A stretch of DNA of 64,000 bases from Pseudoalteromonas denitrificans DSM 6059 (GTDB lineage Bacteria; Pseudomonadota; Gammaproteobacteria; Enterobacterales; Alteromonadaceae). Each line of letters begins with the position of its first letter. Position 1 is the first letter of the stretch. The position numbers and the translations under genes were made by a program. The stretch spans positions 112,918-176,917 of the forward strand of contig NZ_FOLO01000007.1 of assembly GCF_900112265.1 (NCBI RefSeq). Direction: 5' to 3'. This document shows, piece after piece, positions 34,445 through 44,005 of the stretch. Below the pieces are notes generated by a model. That model searched no databases. It worked only from the letters and a program-made list of their open reading frames with translations, and was not told where the DNA came from.

Positions 34445-35722
34445 ATGAATATAATAAAATCGAGCTTTTTAATACAGTTTAAGAATAGTTTTATTCCTAG
34501 CCAAAAACATATGCCTAATCGACGATATGATCTAGATTGGCTACGCGTATTAGTTTTTGGCCTACTTATTTTTTACCATATTGGCATGTTATATGTTGAG
34601 AATTGGGGTTTTCATATTAAAAGCCAATATCAATCTCAAGTATTAGAGAGCTTTATGCTGATTATTGAACCATGGCGAATGCCCATTCTCTGGTTAATTT
34701 CAGGCATAGCAATGCGATTTGTATTAGCAAAAGTATCCGTTTATAGGTTCATATCAATCAAATCATTACGTTTATTATTGCCCCTTTTAGTCGGTATCTT
34801 AGTTATCATTCCACCGCAGCTATTTATAGAAATGACCTACAAAGGTGATTTAAATTTATCTTATTGGCAATTTCTACATGCGTTTTATTCAAATAACAGT
34901 CTTGTTTTTAGTAAATATCAATCTGGTATTTGGCCACATATAGATGTTAATCATTTATGGTACCTTAGGTCTTTGTGGCAATTTTCATTAGCTTTAGTTA
35001 TTTTACTTCCTTTACTTAATTCGAGATGGGTAAGCAGAAGTCTCAATTGGCTCTTTAAACAAAATGCTTTTATCGCCATTTTTATAAGTATTATGCCTGT
35101 ATTTATAATTCAAATAACAATCACTGAATCTAAAGACTTATCTCGAGATGCATTAGGTTTTTTATTTCTAATTTATGGTTATTTAATTGGTTGGGAACCT
35201 CTTTTTTGGCAAAAATTAAAAGGTACAATAAAACCTCTATTGATCATCTCAACACTGTGTTTTACCTTATTTATTGGTTTTTACAACTTAGTTTACTTAA
35301 ACAAAGATCTTGATAGTGAATTTTTATATGCATCTGGCATGATGGTTTACAGTATATTTAGAATCTTAGGAGCTTTAACTGTACTTGCTCTAACATATAA
35401 GTTTTTAAATATAAATTCAAAAAAACTGAGTTATTTCAACGATGCTGTTTATCCATTTTACATTTTGCATCAAACATTAATTATTGTTATTGGTTATTAT
35501 TTGTCACAACAAAACCTAGGACCAATAATTGAGCCTATATTAATAATATTTCTAACCGTCGCCGGTTGTTTTATTGGTTACGAAGTGATTCGTCGAGTTG
35601 AATTTTTAAGACCTTGCTTTGGTTTGAATATGACAAAAAAATATAACCCCAAACTAGTCACATTTGCTTATACCGCGTGTGCATTATCACTAATTCCCTT
35701 AGCGATAGAAATATTATTATAA
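34445..35722 (+). CDS. Acyltransferase 3 family membrane protein
   Basis: 425 residues with about ten membrane helices. RRYDLDWLRVLVFGLLIFYHIGML carries the conserved DxLR and the catalytic-type His in helix 1. MPILWLISGIAMRF and a late FYILHQTLIIVIGYY are typical of acyltransferase-3 (OafB/OpgC-like) enzymes, which modify surface sugars or glucans. A start at Met23 (34511) is possible. Likely regulated by the divergent LytTR protein. Confidence 0.85.
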   Translation: MNIIKSSFLIQFKNSFIPSQKHMPNRRYDLDWLRVLVFGLLIFYHIGMLYVENWGFHIKSQYQSQVLESFMLIIEPWRMPILWLISGIAMRFVLAKVSVYRFISIKSLRLLLPLLVGILVIIPPQLFIEMTYKGDLNLSYWQFLHAFYSNNSLVFSKYQSGIWPHIDVNHLWYLRSLWQFSLALVILLPLLNSRWVSRSLNWLFKQNAFIAIFISIMPVFIIQITITESKDLSRDALGFLFLIYGYLIGWEPLFWQKLKGTIKPLLIISTLCFTLFIGFYNLVYLNKDLDSEFLYASGMMVYSIFRILGALTVLALTYKFLNINSKKLSYFNDAVYPFYILHQTLIIVIGYYLSQQNLGPIIEPILIIFLTVAGCFIGYEVIRRVEFLRPCFGLNMTKKYNPKLVTFAYTACALSLIPLAIEILL

Positions 35723-35832
35723 TTAAATAAGCGCAAATTGAAGTATGTTACTTTTAGTATTAGGATATCTTAATATCAAAAGTAACTCTTTGACTCAAAA
35801 TTTCATTGCGTTTTTTCAGTATTAAAAACAAT

Positions 35833-36708
35833 TCATTTGACGGTCACTTTACTCAATTTATCTTTAAGTTGAATCAATGTTTTAATTCGATTAAACCAAA
35901 AAGGAGCACCTAAAGAAATAAATATGGTTGATATCACCATGCCTATCCAAAAGGAAATTAATTGCCATAGGGTTTTATGGTGATGCGTTTCACCTACTTT
36001 ATAATAATGTGCTTCCCCTTTAGGCAATAACGTAAAATCATATAAAGCTAGTTTTTGCTCAGTTTGAGTTAAGCATTGTTGGAATTTTACTGATGTAATA
36101 ACACCATCACATATCGTTTTTTGTGCTTTAATCTCTTGCTGAACGTTTTTAATTAAATGTTCACGATAAGCCTGATCCTGAGAAACCTTAGCTAATACAG
36201 AAAACGTATCCAATTGAAATAAAATTACAAATACAGCTGCAATCATGAAAGACCAAAAATGCGTTTTACGCGCAAAATGGCTGCTCATTTCAGTTTCAAT
36301 ACGTACAAAAAAGGCATCTATTTCTTGTAATAAAAGCTTTAATTCAGGCTTAATTTGATTATCACTTTGTTGGTGTAATTTTGTTAATGCAAATTTAATT
36401 TCATCGTGACCTACATGTGCACGTTCATAATTTCTAAATAATTGATAAAATAAACCAGCTCTATTTGCTTTAATTTTAGGTTTCATCAAATCTACAAAAG
36501 TTTCAGATAAGATTTCTTGTGACACCCAGTTATTTTTACAATGTGCTTCATAAATATAAACAGCTAATGCATCTAAACCTAATTTTAAATGTCTTGTACG
36601 CCACTTTAAGTTGTTTTGCAGAAATTGAATAAAGGCAGTCACGATCAAACTAAACATCAACATCACAGAACAAAAGGCGATGAGTATTCCTAAAATATCT
36701 AAAAGCAT
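35833..36708 (-). CDS. Membrane protein of unknown function
   Basis: 291 residues. A hydrophobic N-terminal helix (about 6-29), a second near 164-185 and a third near 255-275 frame a cytoplasmic or periplasmic helical domain with a Cys pair (TICDG...QQCLTQ). Not recognised. It is convergent with the acyltransferase gene and stands alone. Confidence 0.75.
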   Translation of the reverse strand: MLLDILGILIAFCSVMLMFSLIVTAFIQFLQNNLKWRTRHLKLGLDALAVYIYEAHCKNNWVSQEILSETFVDLMKPKIKANRAGLFYQLFRNYERAHVGHDEIKFALTKLHQQSDNQIKPELKLLLQEIDAFFVRIETEMSSHFARKTHFWSFMIAAVFVILFQLDTFSVLAKVSQDQAYREHLIKNVQQEIKAQKTICDGVITSVKFQQCLTQTEQKLALYDFTLLPKGEAHYYKVGETHHHKTLWQLISFWIGMVISTIFISLGAPFWFNRIKTLIQLKDKLSKVTVK

Positions 36709-36894
36709 ATCTTATTGTTATTAATAAAGTAATAATGTTGCTAGTTGAGCATTTTAAGGAACAAAGCTCAACTTAAAATTAAATCAATTTAAAAACAATA
36801 AAAGCACAAAAAACTACACTTGGTCACACAGAATTACAGTAATCTCTTTATTTTGATTTAAAATAGAACAACAACTCATAATAAAGGAACAATT

Positions 36895-37659
36895 ATGTTA
36901 CCAATGCAATATATTTCAGCCATTACTTTAGTATCAATATTAGGGTGCAATTCAAGTAGTGAAACTGACCAACAAAGAGAATTCGATCTGAACCAGGCCA
37001 AATGGGATGCTCTTAATATTACACAATATACTTTAGATCAAAGACGAAGTTGCTTTTGTCTACCTGAAGCCACACAAACCACCACTTTGCTAATTAAAGA
37101 TAATGAAATAGAGTTGAGTTATGCCAAAGAAACTGAAGTAATAACCAATAAAAATCTAAGAAATTCTTTTTTAAAAGTTGATGAATTATTTAAAAAAGCC
37201 AGCGAGTTAATAAATAACAGCGATGAATTACAAGTCGAATATCATGCGCAATATGGTTTCCCAACCTACATCAGTGTTGATATAGATAAACAAACTGCAG
37301 ATGATGAATATTCAATTACCACTTCAAACTTTACTGACAATACAAATATAGCTTGTATTGAGGTGCTAACCCCCTCTTTTAATTTAATCGCTCAAGATGC
37401 CAATACAACTGACTCCCTTAACTGCCAGTTAGCAGGAAGTTACCAATTTGAAGATAAAGAACCCGTTACTTTTGATAATTCAACCAGTGATAATTGCGAT
37501 AATAATCACAGTTTAGATATTGCAAGCGATAGCGGTATCGCCAGCATAACAATTAATGTTGATGGTTATCACAGTAAAACCATAAACAATATTCATGTGA
37601 TAGCGGATCACTGTGCAATAAAAACACAAGATATAACAGTCGAACTTGAAAAATTATAG
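36895..37659 (+). CDS. Lipoprotein with DUF6174-like domain
   Basis: 254 residues. A lipobox-like LGCNSS near residues 16-20 suggests a lipoprotein. The body follows the DUF6174 pattern: W-x-x-x-I-x-x-Y-T...RRSCFCLPE, a strand with Ile-Lys-Asp-Asn, then a 'VEYHAQYGFPTYISVDIDKQTADDEY' segment. A second beta-rich portion with Cys residues follows. Function of the family is unknown. AAGGA precedes ATG 36895 by 6 bases. Confidence 0.7.
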   Translation: MLPMQYISAITLVSILGCNSSSETDQQREFDLNQAKWDALNITQYTLDQRRSCFCLPEATQTTTLLIKDNEIELSYAKETEVITNKNLRNSFLKVDELFKKASELINNSDELQVEYHAQYGFPTYISVDIDKQTADDEYSITTSNFTDNTNIACIEVLTPSFNLIAQDANTTDSLNCQLAGSYQFEDKEPVTFDNSTSDNCDNNHSLDIASDSGIASITINVDGYHSKTINNIHVIADHCAIKTQDITVELEKL

Positions 37660-37758
37660 TTTGCATCTGCTTTTGTCATCATTTTTAGATAAACATCAAT
37701 ACAAACTAGCCACTATGGATAAATAAATTTTTATCCATAGTAATGTAACAAAATAAAT

Positions 37759-38397
37759 TCACTCACACTTATTGCGCATAAATAACTTTTTAATTATTAC
37801 ACTTAGCGCTTGAGCTAACACGCTATGCTGCTCTACTTGCCAATGGATCCCTTCTTTTTTACAGCTATGGATCACAGTGCCAGCATCAAAAAAATCACAA
37901 TCGAGTGTTTTGCTAACATGATGAAAAGATTTCGCTAACAATTGTGATTTAGCTGCACCACCTTGATAGATTTTTGCATAATGGCCCACTTCAAATATAG
38001 GTGGGGGACAAATAAGTAAAACGTGCAACTTATTATTGTTATCTATGCATTTAAAACTTAATGTTTTTTCAATAATTTCATGCACTCCAAGTGCAATACA
38101 ATCAACGGTTAAATTAAACTTTTTTTTCAGATCATTTGTGCCCAGCATAATTAATACTAAATCAGGAGAGTAAGACTCTAAACAGGCTTTTAAATATCGA
38201 ATACCTGTTTTATCACCATCAAAAGGCATATTATGAACAGCCGTTCTGCTAGGTTGGCCTTCTTCAATTATCTCAAAATCATCTGAAAGCATACTCGCTA
38301 AAAGTCTCGGCCAACGCTCCTTTTCATTATATCTGCCTTTAACACTTGGAATTGTTCCCCAAGTATTCGAATCACCAAAACATAGTACTTTATGCAT
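37759..38397 (-). CDS. SGNH/GDSL hydrolase
   Basis: 212 residues. Block I is CFGDSNTWG (Ser10). Block III is LGTNDLKK. The C-terminal motif reads EGIHWQVEQHSVLAQAL, where the usual catalytic Asp-x-x-His appears as Glu-x-x-His. It resembles arylesterase/lipase-type SGNH enzymes. The Glu change should be checked but need not abolish activity. It is followed upstream by an AraC-type regulator gene on the same strand. Confidence 0.8.
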   Translation of the reverse strand: MHKVLCFGDSNTWGTIPSVKGRYNEKERWPRLLASMLSDDFEIIEEGQPSRTAVHNMPFDGDKTGIRYLKACLESYSPDLVLIMLGTNDLKKKFNLTVDCIALGVHEIIEKTLSFKCIDNNNKLHVLLICPPPIFEVGHYAKIYQGGAAKSQLLAKSFHHVSKTLDCDFFDAGTVIHSCKKEGIHWQVEQHSVLAQALSVIIKKLFMRNKCE

Positions 38398-38457
38398 TAA
38401 CTTTTCCTATCTTAATTTTCATAATTACATTTCTATAATTAGAAATACGACATAGCT

Positions 38458-39327
38458 TTATTTTAATGGTAAGTATATGTCAGTGACCATTTCATTTTCC
38501 GCAACCTCAGGGAAAAAATGAATGCGTTCAAAAAATAACGGGAAATTCCTTAACTCCCTTTTTTGACTACTTAACCAAACATCATATAAATAATTCACTG
38601 CATTTTTTAATGTATCATCCGAGCCAATATGTCGGATCACAGCACAAGGCCCTGATGGTATATTTTTATTTATAACCCCATAGTTATTTTCTTTAACTGA
38701 GCCTTTTATTGATGTACAGATATCAAATTTATAATTTTCAGGGGAAACTAATGCAGGGTCATCATAAACCAAATTAAAAGTTCGGTTTTTACTGGGTGGT
38801 AATTTATTTTCCTTTCGCCACCTTATAAAATTATTGATAGTATTTGGCAACATCTGAGGTGCACCTTTATGTTCTAAAACAGCCAGGTTAATGTCTAAAA
38901 AGTTGACTATTTCAACTTTAAAATCATTCACTTTATCATCTCTTATTTTAACCCTCATACTCGTTAATGATTCATATTTATTGTGCCAGCAATTCCAATC
39001 GGGTGATTGTCTAAATTTAGAAGGGCTTTGCCCTATCGCTTGACTAAAAGCTTTTGAAAAAGCTTCAGGACTTTCGTAACCACTTGATAATGCGATATCT
39101 ATCACTTTAAGGCTTTTTCTAAAAGCCAATTGATATGATGCTCTTTTTAAGCGTATAAGTTTTATATATGCAGACAAACTAATGCCATAATATGAAGAAA
39201 ACTGCCGATGAAAATGATATTTAGAAAGGTGGGCAATCTCGCTTAATTGTTCAATAGATAATTCATCATCTAGATGTAAATCTATATAATTTAATACATC
39301 AGTAAATTTATTTTGAATGTGAGTCAC
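38458..39327 (-). CDS. AraC-type regulator with GyrI-like effector domain
   Basis: 289 residues from GTG 39327 (AAAGAGA 8 bases upstream). The N-terminal AraC HTH pair (about 8-106) has LSKYHFHRQFSSYYGISLSAYI and VIDIALSSGYESPEAFSKAFSQAIGQSPSKFR. The C-terminal half (about 125-289) resembles the GyrI-like small-molecule-binding domain with PSKNRTF..YDDPALVSPE and CAVIRHIGSDDTL. It probably binds hydrophobic cations or drugs and controls nearby genes such as the SGNH hydrolase. Confidence 0.85.
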   Translation of the reverse strand: MTHIQNKFTDVLNYIDLHLDDELSIEQLSEIAHLSKYHFHRQFSSYYGISLSAYIKLIRLKRASYQLAFRKSLKVIDIALSSGYESPEAFSKAFSQAIGQSPSKFRQSPDWNCWHNKYESLTSMRVKIRDDKVNDFKVEIVNFLDINLAVLEHKGAPQMLPNTINNFIRWRKENKLPPSKNRTFNLVYDDPALVSPENYKFDICTSIKGSVKENNYGVINKNIPSGPCAVIRHIGSDDTLKNAVNYLYDVWLSSQKRELRNFPLFFERIHFFPEVAENEMVTDIYLPLK

Positions 39328-39443
39328 TTAGCTATCTCTTTATTTAATTTTCAAAAAAAGAATAACAACATTAAAAGATAAAACATGACCAAAATTGCTA
39401 TTGTCGGCAATGAGTTTCAAACTCGCCTGTCAACGCATTTAAT

Positions 39444-40343
39444 TTAAATAGATTGGCCTGATAAAATTGGTTTTTTAAGGTTTATACTCCCAATAGCAAA
39501 TGGACCGGTGCCTGCAGGGTCTTCATCATTATGAATCGTCATCCAATAACCATTAGCTGGACCCGCAAATGGCATATGCAACATAACCGTACCTAACCAA
39601 ATATCATTATCTACATCGTCTTTTATTTTATATACTAAGGCAACTTTATCCCCTATATATTGCCCTGTACCAACTAACTCCCCTATTTGTATATAAGCGG
39701 GTTCATTTATATATGCATAAATTACCAACCCTTTTACAGTTATATTTTCTCCCACTCGAGTAAATTTTAAATCTTTAAATTCATAAGTATATAATTTTGA
39801 ATGAAATGATTTTAACTCAGAAAAAACATCTCTGTTAATGTCAATTCCTGTACCATTATATAATGCACTCATAGGAACACTTTCTGATATCTGCTTTTTT
39901 TCAACTTTAATCGCAGAAATAACAAGTGCGATACCAAAAAAAGTAGTTATTAAAGCGATCAATAAAATAAATCCAACTTTTTTAAACTTCAAATGACTAA
40001 CCGACTCGAGTTTAACCTCACAATTTTTAAGTTCTTCAACTCTAGTTTCACTATATTCTCTTTTAACGTCTTTTATTTCTTCAGATGCACAAGAGTACAT
40101 AAACTCATAACTAAGACATTTTACATATTCAAATTCAAGACATAAAAATTCAGCAATTTTAATAAGCTCAGACTCTTGAAATTTAACAGGATTATTTAGT
40201 CTGTCATGTAAGGTTGATTCACCTAATCCCAATTTATCGGAGAACCAATTAAAATTCATTTTTTGATTTTTACCTGTCCTACTCTTATCCCTCAAATACA
40301 TTCGAATCTCTGTTCTAAGCTTTGATACTTTCCTTTGCCTCAC
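39444..40343 (-). CDS. Membrane-anchored HTH protein with extracytoplasmic domain
   Basis: 299 residues from GTG 40343 (AAGGA about 7 bases upstream). An N-terminal helix-turn-helix-like unit (about 25-75: FNWFSDKLGLGESTLHDRLNNPVKFQESELIKIAEFL) is followed by a linker, one membrane helix (about 124-145, ILLIALITTFFGIALVISAIK) and a C-terminal domain (150-299) that would lie outside the membrane and appears beta-rich. The topology is that of a one-component transmembrane regulator. The sensor domain was not recognised. It is divergent from the M23-like peptidase gene, its likely target. Confidence 0.65.
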   Translation of the reverse strand: MRQRKVSKLRTEIRMYLRDKSRTGKNQKMNFNWFSDKLGLGESTLHDRLNNPVKFQESELIKIAEFLCLEFEYVKCLSYEFMYSCASEEIKDVKREYSETRVEELKNCEVKLESVSHLKFKKVGFILLIALITTFFGIALVISAIKVEKKQISESVPMSALYNGTGIDINRDVFSELKSFHSKLYTYEFKDLKFTRVGENITVKGLVIYAYINEPAYIQIGELVGTGQYIGDKVALVYKIKDDVDNDIWLGTVMLHMPFAGPANGYWMTIHNDEDPAGTGPFAIGSINLKKPILSGQSI

Positions 40344-40478
40344 TTTAATTTCCTTTTACTTCATATGGATAGAGTTTATAGAGTCTATTTTAAATGTCTG
40401 TACCTGAAATTTGCAATTAAAAACTAAGAATTTATTCTGAGAGTGAAAATTAAATATCAATAAATTAAGGAAAAATTA

Positions 40479-41111
40479 ATGAATAAATACTTACTACCTT
40501 TAATTATCGCGCTTACAATGATGAACATAAATGAAGTATCAGCTAGATCATCAATTACCGATTACTTTCAACTGCCATTTGATAAGCTAAATGAAAATGA
40601 AATAGGCAAGTGGAAGGCGCTTGCTGCAAGTTCTCAACATAAAACATGGTACTTAGGTAACCTAAAAATTATGGATAGTAAAGCACGTGATTTTAATTTG
40701 AATTTAGTTGATCAATGGGATGCCGATGATGGCAGAGCAGTGAAAGCGATTGGACCTGGTGTGGTTATGCATGTCGATTATAGTGAAAAAGGTTTTGTAA
40801 TAATTCAACACACTGATATCGCCTCTGGTATATTTTATTCTGGATATATGCACATGAATAATATAAATGTAATCGAAGGTTTAAGAGTTAGTAGAGGTGA
40901 AGAAATAGGTGAAATTTCCAATTTAGGTGTTGATCAAAGTGGTGTTTTTTCTGGTCCAAACCATTTACATTTTGCTATTTATCAAGGCTCAGTTACATAT
41001 TATAGAGGTGGCTTACAAGGTCACCTTATCAGCAAAGATTTAGAAACATATGCAGCAACTTATTGGTCAGACTACAAACCAAGTAATATAAATTATTGCT
41101 GGAATTGTTAA
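40479..41111 (+). CDS. M23/LytM-like peptidase, secreted
   Basis: 210 residues with a signal peptide (about 1-22). The LytM-type core is visible: DADDGRAVKAIGPGVVMHVDY, the HTD/GYMHMNNI strand and GPNHLHFAIYQ with the HxH motif. The usual first zinc ligand of HxxxD is not obvious, as an Arg sits where His is common, so activity may be altered. AAGGAAAAATTA precedes ATG. It is divergent from a membrane HTH gene. It probably acts on peptidoglycan or binds it. Confidence 0.7.
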   Translation: MNKYLLPLIIALTMMNINEVSARSSITDYFQLPFDKLNENEIGKWKALAASSQHKTWYLGNLKIMDSKARDFNLNLVDQWDADDGRAVKAIGPGVVMHVDYSEKGFVIIQHTDIASGIFYSGYMHMNNINVIEGLRVSRGEEIGEISNLGVDQSGVFSGPNHLHFAIYQGSVTYYRGGLQGHLISKDLETYAATYWSDYKPSNINYCWNC

Positions 41112-41213
41112 GAGTTGTTAATCCATTAAAGCAGCCGTGTATCTACTATAGCAGCCACTAAACTGATTAGTGGCTAAATGAATAACTTCAAATTTTTGAA
41201 ATTTATTTTGCTA

Positions 41214-41819
41214 TTAAATTAAAAGTTTTCCACTACCAATATCTGTATTTAATGCTAATGCAGCATCTTTAAGTATACGAACAGCTCTTTCTTGCTCAAA
41301 ATTAGATTCAATTTTAGTCTCAAAATCTTCAACTGATACTCTATCACCAAAAAACAAAAAACATCTAAGTCCCCTTTCACCCTTTTGATAGCCAAACCAA
41401 CTTAAACCGTCAACTTCAGGATGATTAATCGCGATTGCTTTAGCAATCGTTGTCAAATTTTGGTATGCGCAGTTACTACTAGACAGTAAATTATTTATCT
41501 CTTTAAATTGCGTTAAATCCACCAGTTTTAAATTTCGCTTTAAATCAAATTCTAGTAACCCACGATTATTAATGTCTGCAACTATATGGCGCTGACCTAT
41601 GTTATTAAGTCTTAAGATTACTTCTGCAACAGCTGAAATTGAATCTGTAGCACAATAAAATGACGGCATGACTTTGTTATTTACTGAAAAAGGATCAAAT
41701 CTGCGACAGCCTAATCCACTATCATTAAAGCTTGGTATCGCATATGACTTACTATAAATATGAAATAGCCGTGTAAATTTTTCTAAAAAAAAACTCGTAT
41801 CTGTATTTATATCCAGCAA
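41214..41819 (-). CDS. RES-domain toxin
   Basis: 201 residues. The RES fold pattern is visible (FHIYSKSYA..., GCRRFDPFSVNNKVMPSFYCATDSISAVAEVI, then LRCFLFFGDRVS). RES toxins are NAD+ phosphorylases. The start is TTG 41819, with AAGGAA about 7 bases before it and the antitoxin stop just upstream, so translation is probably coupled. The gene order is antitoxin first, 4-base spacing, toxin second. Confidence 0.8.
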   Translation of the reverse strand: MLDINTDTSFFLEKFTRLFHIYSKSYAIPSFNDSGLGCRRFDPFSVNNKVMPSFYCATDSISAVAEVILRLNNIGQRHIVADINNRGLLEFDLKRNLKLVDLTQFKEINNLLSSSNCAYQNLTTIAKAIAINHPEVDGLSWFGYQKGERGLRCFLFFGDRVSVEDFETKIESNFEQERAVRILKDAALALNTDIGSGKLLI

Positions 41820-41823
41820 AGTA

Positions 41824-42669
41824 TCATTCCTTGCATGCAGGTAGTTTAGATATTAATTTTGTTGGTACTTTTCGCTGTTCTTGATTTAGCCAATCATCTA
41901 CGAACGCTTTAAAAACCTCTATTTTTCCAATTTTAAGTGCGTCAATTGGGCTACCATTATAAACCTCTGACATATCACTTATTTGATTTGTAATAATGAT
42001 GACTTGTGAAAGCGTCTTGCCTTTAAGTAATGCATCACTTGCTTCAAATTGTTTTAAAACAAGCATTTTTGGCTCAGTTAAGAAAAAGCAAACATCCCAT
42101 TCGTCCATTGCGGTATCTTGAATACGTTTAAGTAAATCAATAATCTCTGGATACACATGTGCTTTGTTGTTTAACTGAAATGCAGGGTAATATTCACTAC
42201 TCCCTTTAATAACAGCTAAAATTTCACATATTGATTTTTTCTTAGATAACAGGCGGCTTTGATTTTTATCTATAAAGCCCGTAAATGAACAAAACTCTTT
42301 TGCAGAAAAAAATTCAAATTGACTCATAATATCATCGCGTTTTTTGACAAATTTTTTCAATAAAACCAAATCAGATTCAGTTGCTGTTGCAAATTCATCA
42401 TTTGCGACAAGTGCCTTCATCGCATCATTTGAGTTGCTAGTTTGTTCTTTTCTGTAATGACGCACACCAGAAGCCGCCAAAGTCACAGTTTTCAACCAGT
42501 CGTCAATGAAATATTCAGGCTTCCCTACTCCTGGATACAAATGGTTCGTTTCATTAATCTCTAATGTGCCAGATAAGCTGTTAGGCATACATTCTGGCCG
42601 TATTCTTTCAAATACTTCAACTAACGCCTCAATTTCTTTTTGTGGAATTATATTGCTAGCAGCTTTCAT
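41824..42669 (-). CDS. RES-associated antitoxin (Xre/MbcA/ParS-like), elongated
   Basis: 281 residues, longer than classical Xre antitoxins (about 120-160). The C-terminal half has 'YYPAFQLNNKAHVYPEIIDLL' and 'GSPIDALKIGKIEVFKAFVDDW', the MbcA/ParS/Xre C-terminal pattern. The preceding 'FFSAKEFCSFTGFIDKNQSRLLSKKK' segment looks like the HTH-like part. An N-terminal extension of about 110 residues is not assigned. GAGG precedes ATG 42669. Likely neutralises the RES toxin and autoregulates through the inverted repeat upstream. Confidence 0.75.
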   Translation of the reverse strand: MKAASNIIPQKEIEALVEVFERIRPECMPNSLSGTLEINETNHLYPGVGKPEYFIDDWLKTVTLAASGVRHYRKEQTSNSNDAMKALVANDEFATATESDLVLLKKFVKKRDDIMSQFEFFSAKEFCSFTGFIDKNQSRLLSKKKSICEILAVIKGSSEYYPAFQLNNKAHVYPEIIDLLKRIQDTAMDEWDVCFFLTEPKMLVLKQFEASDALLKGKTLSQVIIITNQISDMSEVYNGSPIDALKIGKIEVFKAFVDDWLNQEQRKVPTKLISKLPACKE

Positions 42670-42706
42670 ATGAACCTCAAATATCTACATCACACCTTAA
42701 GTATAT

Positions 42707-42743
42707 ATGGTATTATGAAAAAGTAAAATACACAAAATACCAT
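42707..42743. promoter_or_regulatory. Operator-like inverted repeat of the RES pair
   Basis: ATGGTATT (42707-42714) and AATACCAT (42736-42743) form a perfect 8-bp inverted repeat 38 bases upstream of the antitoxin start, flanked by GTATATAT-type AT-rich sequence. Typical for toxin-antitoxin autoregulation; binding is inferred. Confidence 0.6.
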
Positions 42744-43104
42744 TTCAGTAGTATATATTCAGCTCTAAAATGCTTAAAAAAATACTATGTAATAATCCCT
42801 GAAAATATGAAAAGTATTTTAAATACTGTTTATTGCTAACTAATTACAGGTTTATAGAAATGAACCTAATTAGTCTATTGATATGATGTAACTGACTAAG
42901 AAAGTTACAAGTGCTAGAAGTTACCAGTTAAGCATTTGATTTTGAGCACTTATTGTCTTATTCCATAAAGTAAAGTATATGTTTTTCATTTTTCTAATAC
43001 AGGTCGGTGTAATGGTGATGTAATGTTACTTATGAGGTCCTAAAGGTATTGTAGATTGTGTGTTCAAAGACATAATTAAACAAAACAAATTAAGGAAAAC
43101 TCAT
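42744..43104. other. Gene-free stretch before the 43105 gene
   Basis: About 360 AT-rich bases without a supported gene. It should carry promoters for the divergent genes. No strong structure beyond the toxin-antitoxin operator was seen. Confidence 0.45.
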
Positions 43105-43836
43105 ATGGACTCAATTGTTGAAACCCAAGCAATAGATCAAGCTACAGTAGATAGTGCAGCCTTTGGCGATCCATCTGTGATTGTACTTAGTACTGATTAT
43201 AGTCAAATTATTAACCTTGCTGTAGATGCCAGCAATGCCAATTTACTCCATGTAACTTATCAAACTTGTGTGTCAAAAACAACTGCTGGCTCGCCACTAC
43301 CAGATATTCAACTGTCTGTTGTTGAAGGCATTAATGGCAAAATTGATAACAATAGCAAAACTATAGTTGTGCCTGTAACACTTTCTCCAAAGCAGGTTAC
43401 TATTGATGTTGGCCAGTGGAATTTGCAAACAGGCATTTATACTGTTTATCTTGGTTCGAAAGTGAATAAGAATAAAACCATTACTTCAAGTGCTTTGCTT
43501 GTTCGTGGTCAGGCTAACCTGATTAACCACGATATTGTTAATACTGAAAATATTGCTTTCATTAATAAAGGTGCGGAATTTACCATTTCTTATGAAACTT
43601 TGCCAAATGTCTCTCCATCTGCAAATGGTGATTTAATTTGCATTCATGTTTTTGGTAAGAATGCTTCCTATCAATGTACTGCCGTTACAGGATCTTCTCC
43701 TGCAGGTTATCAGGTGGTAACTATTCAACAGTTAACTGAAGGGGATCGTTGTGCCGTTGCTTATGCGCCTAATGGTAAAAATACATTGGGTTCAACAGGG
43801 GCTTTACAAGCCATTTTAGTTGGCCAATTGGTATAG
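43105..43836 (+). CDS. Orphan protein, beta-rich, unknown
   Basis: 243 residues from ATG 43105, selected because AAGGA lies 8 bases upstream; an in-frame GTG at 43060 has no ribosome site. No signal peptide or membrane helix. The sequence is rich in Val/Thr/Ser with alternating strands in two similar-looking halves (about 1-115 and 125-243), suggesting two beta-sandwich domains. No family was recognised. Codon use looks less AT-biased than in neighbours, so it may be foreign or highly expressed. A perfect 13-bp terminator follows. Confidence 0.7.
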   Translation: MDSIVETQAIDQATVDSAAFGDPSVIVLSTDYSQIINLAVDASNANLLHVTYQTCVSKTTAGSPLPDIQLSVVEGINGKIDNNSKTIVVPVTLSPKQVTIDVGQWNLQTGIYTVYLGSKVNKNKTITSSALLVRGQANLINHDIVNTENIAFINKGAEFTISYETLPNVSPSANGDLICIHVFGKNASYQCTAVTGSSPAGYQVVTIQQLTEGDRCAVAYAPNGKNTLGSTGALQAILVGQLV

Positions 43837-43856
43837 CAATTAAACCTAGATTCTAG

Positions 43857-43887
43857 CAAATAGTGGTAATATCCTTACCACTATTTG
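43857..43887 (+). terminator. Strong intrinsic terminator
   Basis: CAAATAGTGGTAA, loop TATCC, TTACCACTATTTG (13-bp perfect stem) followed by a T-rich tail, 20 bases after the stop. Confidence 0.85.
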
Positions 43888-44005
43888 TCACTCCTTTTTG
43901 CTTATTTTTTATCAATGTTTCCCCTTGGTCATACAGTAATTTTAACCACAACTTGACCACTACATACACTAATATATCGAGTTTCAGTTAATAAATCTTT
44001 CAATT

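Noticed and set aside
39386..39448. 20-codon plus-strand ORF in the gap between two regulator genes
   Set aside because: Too short, no ribosome site and partly overlaps the 3' end of the membrane HTH gene.
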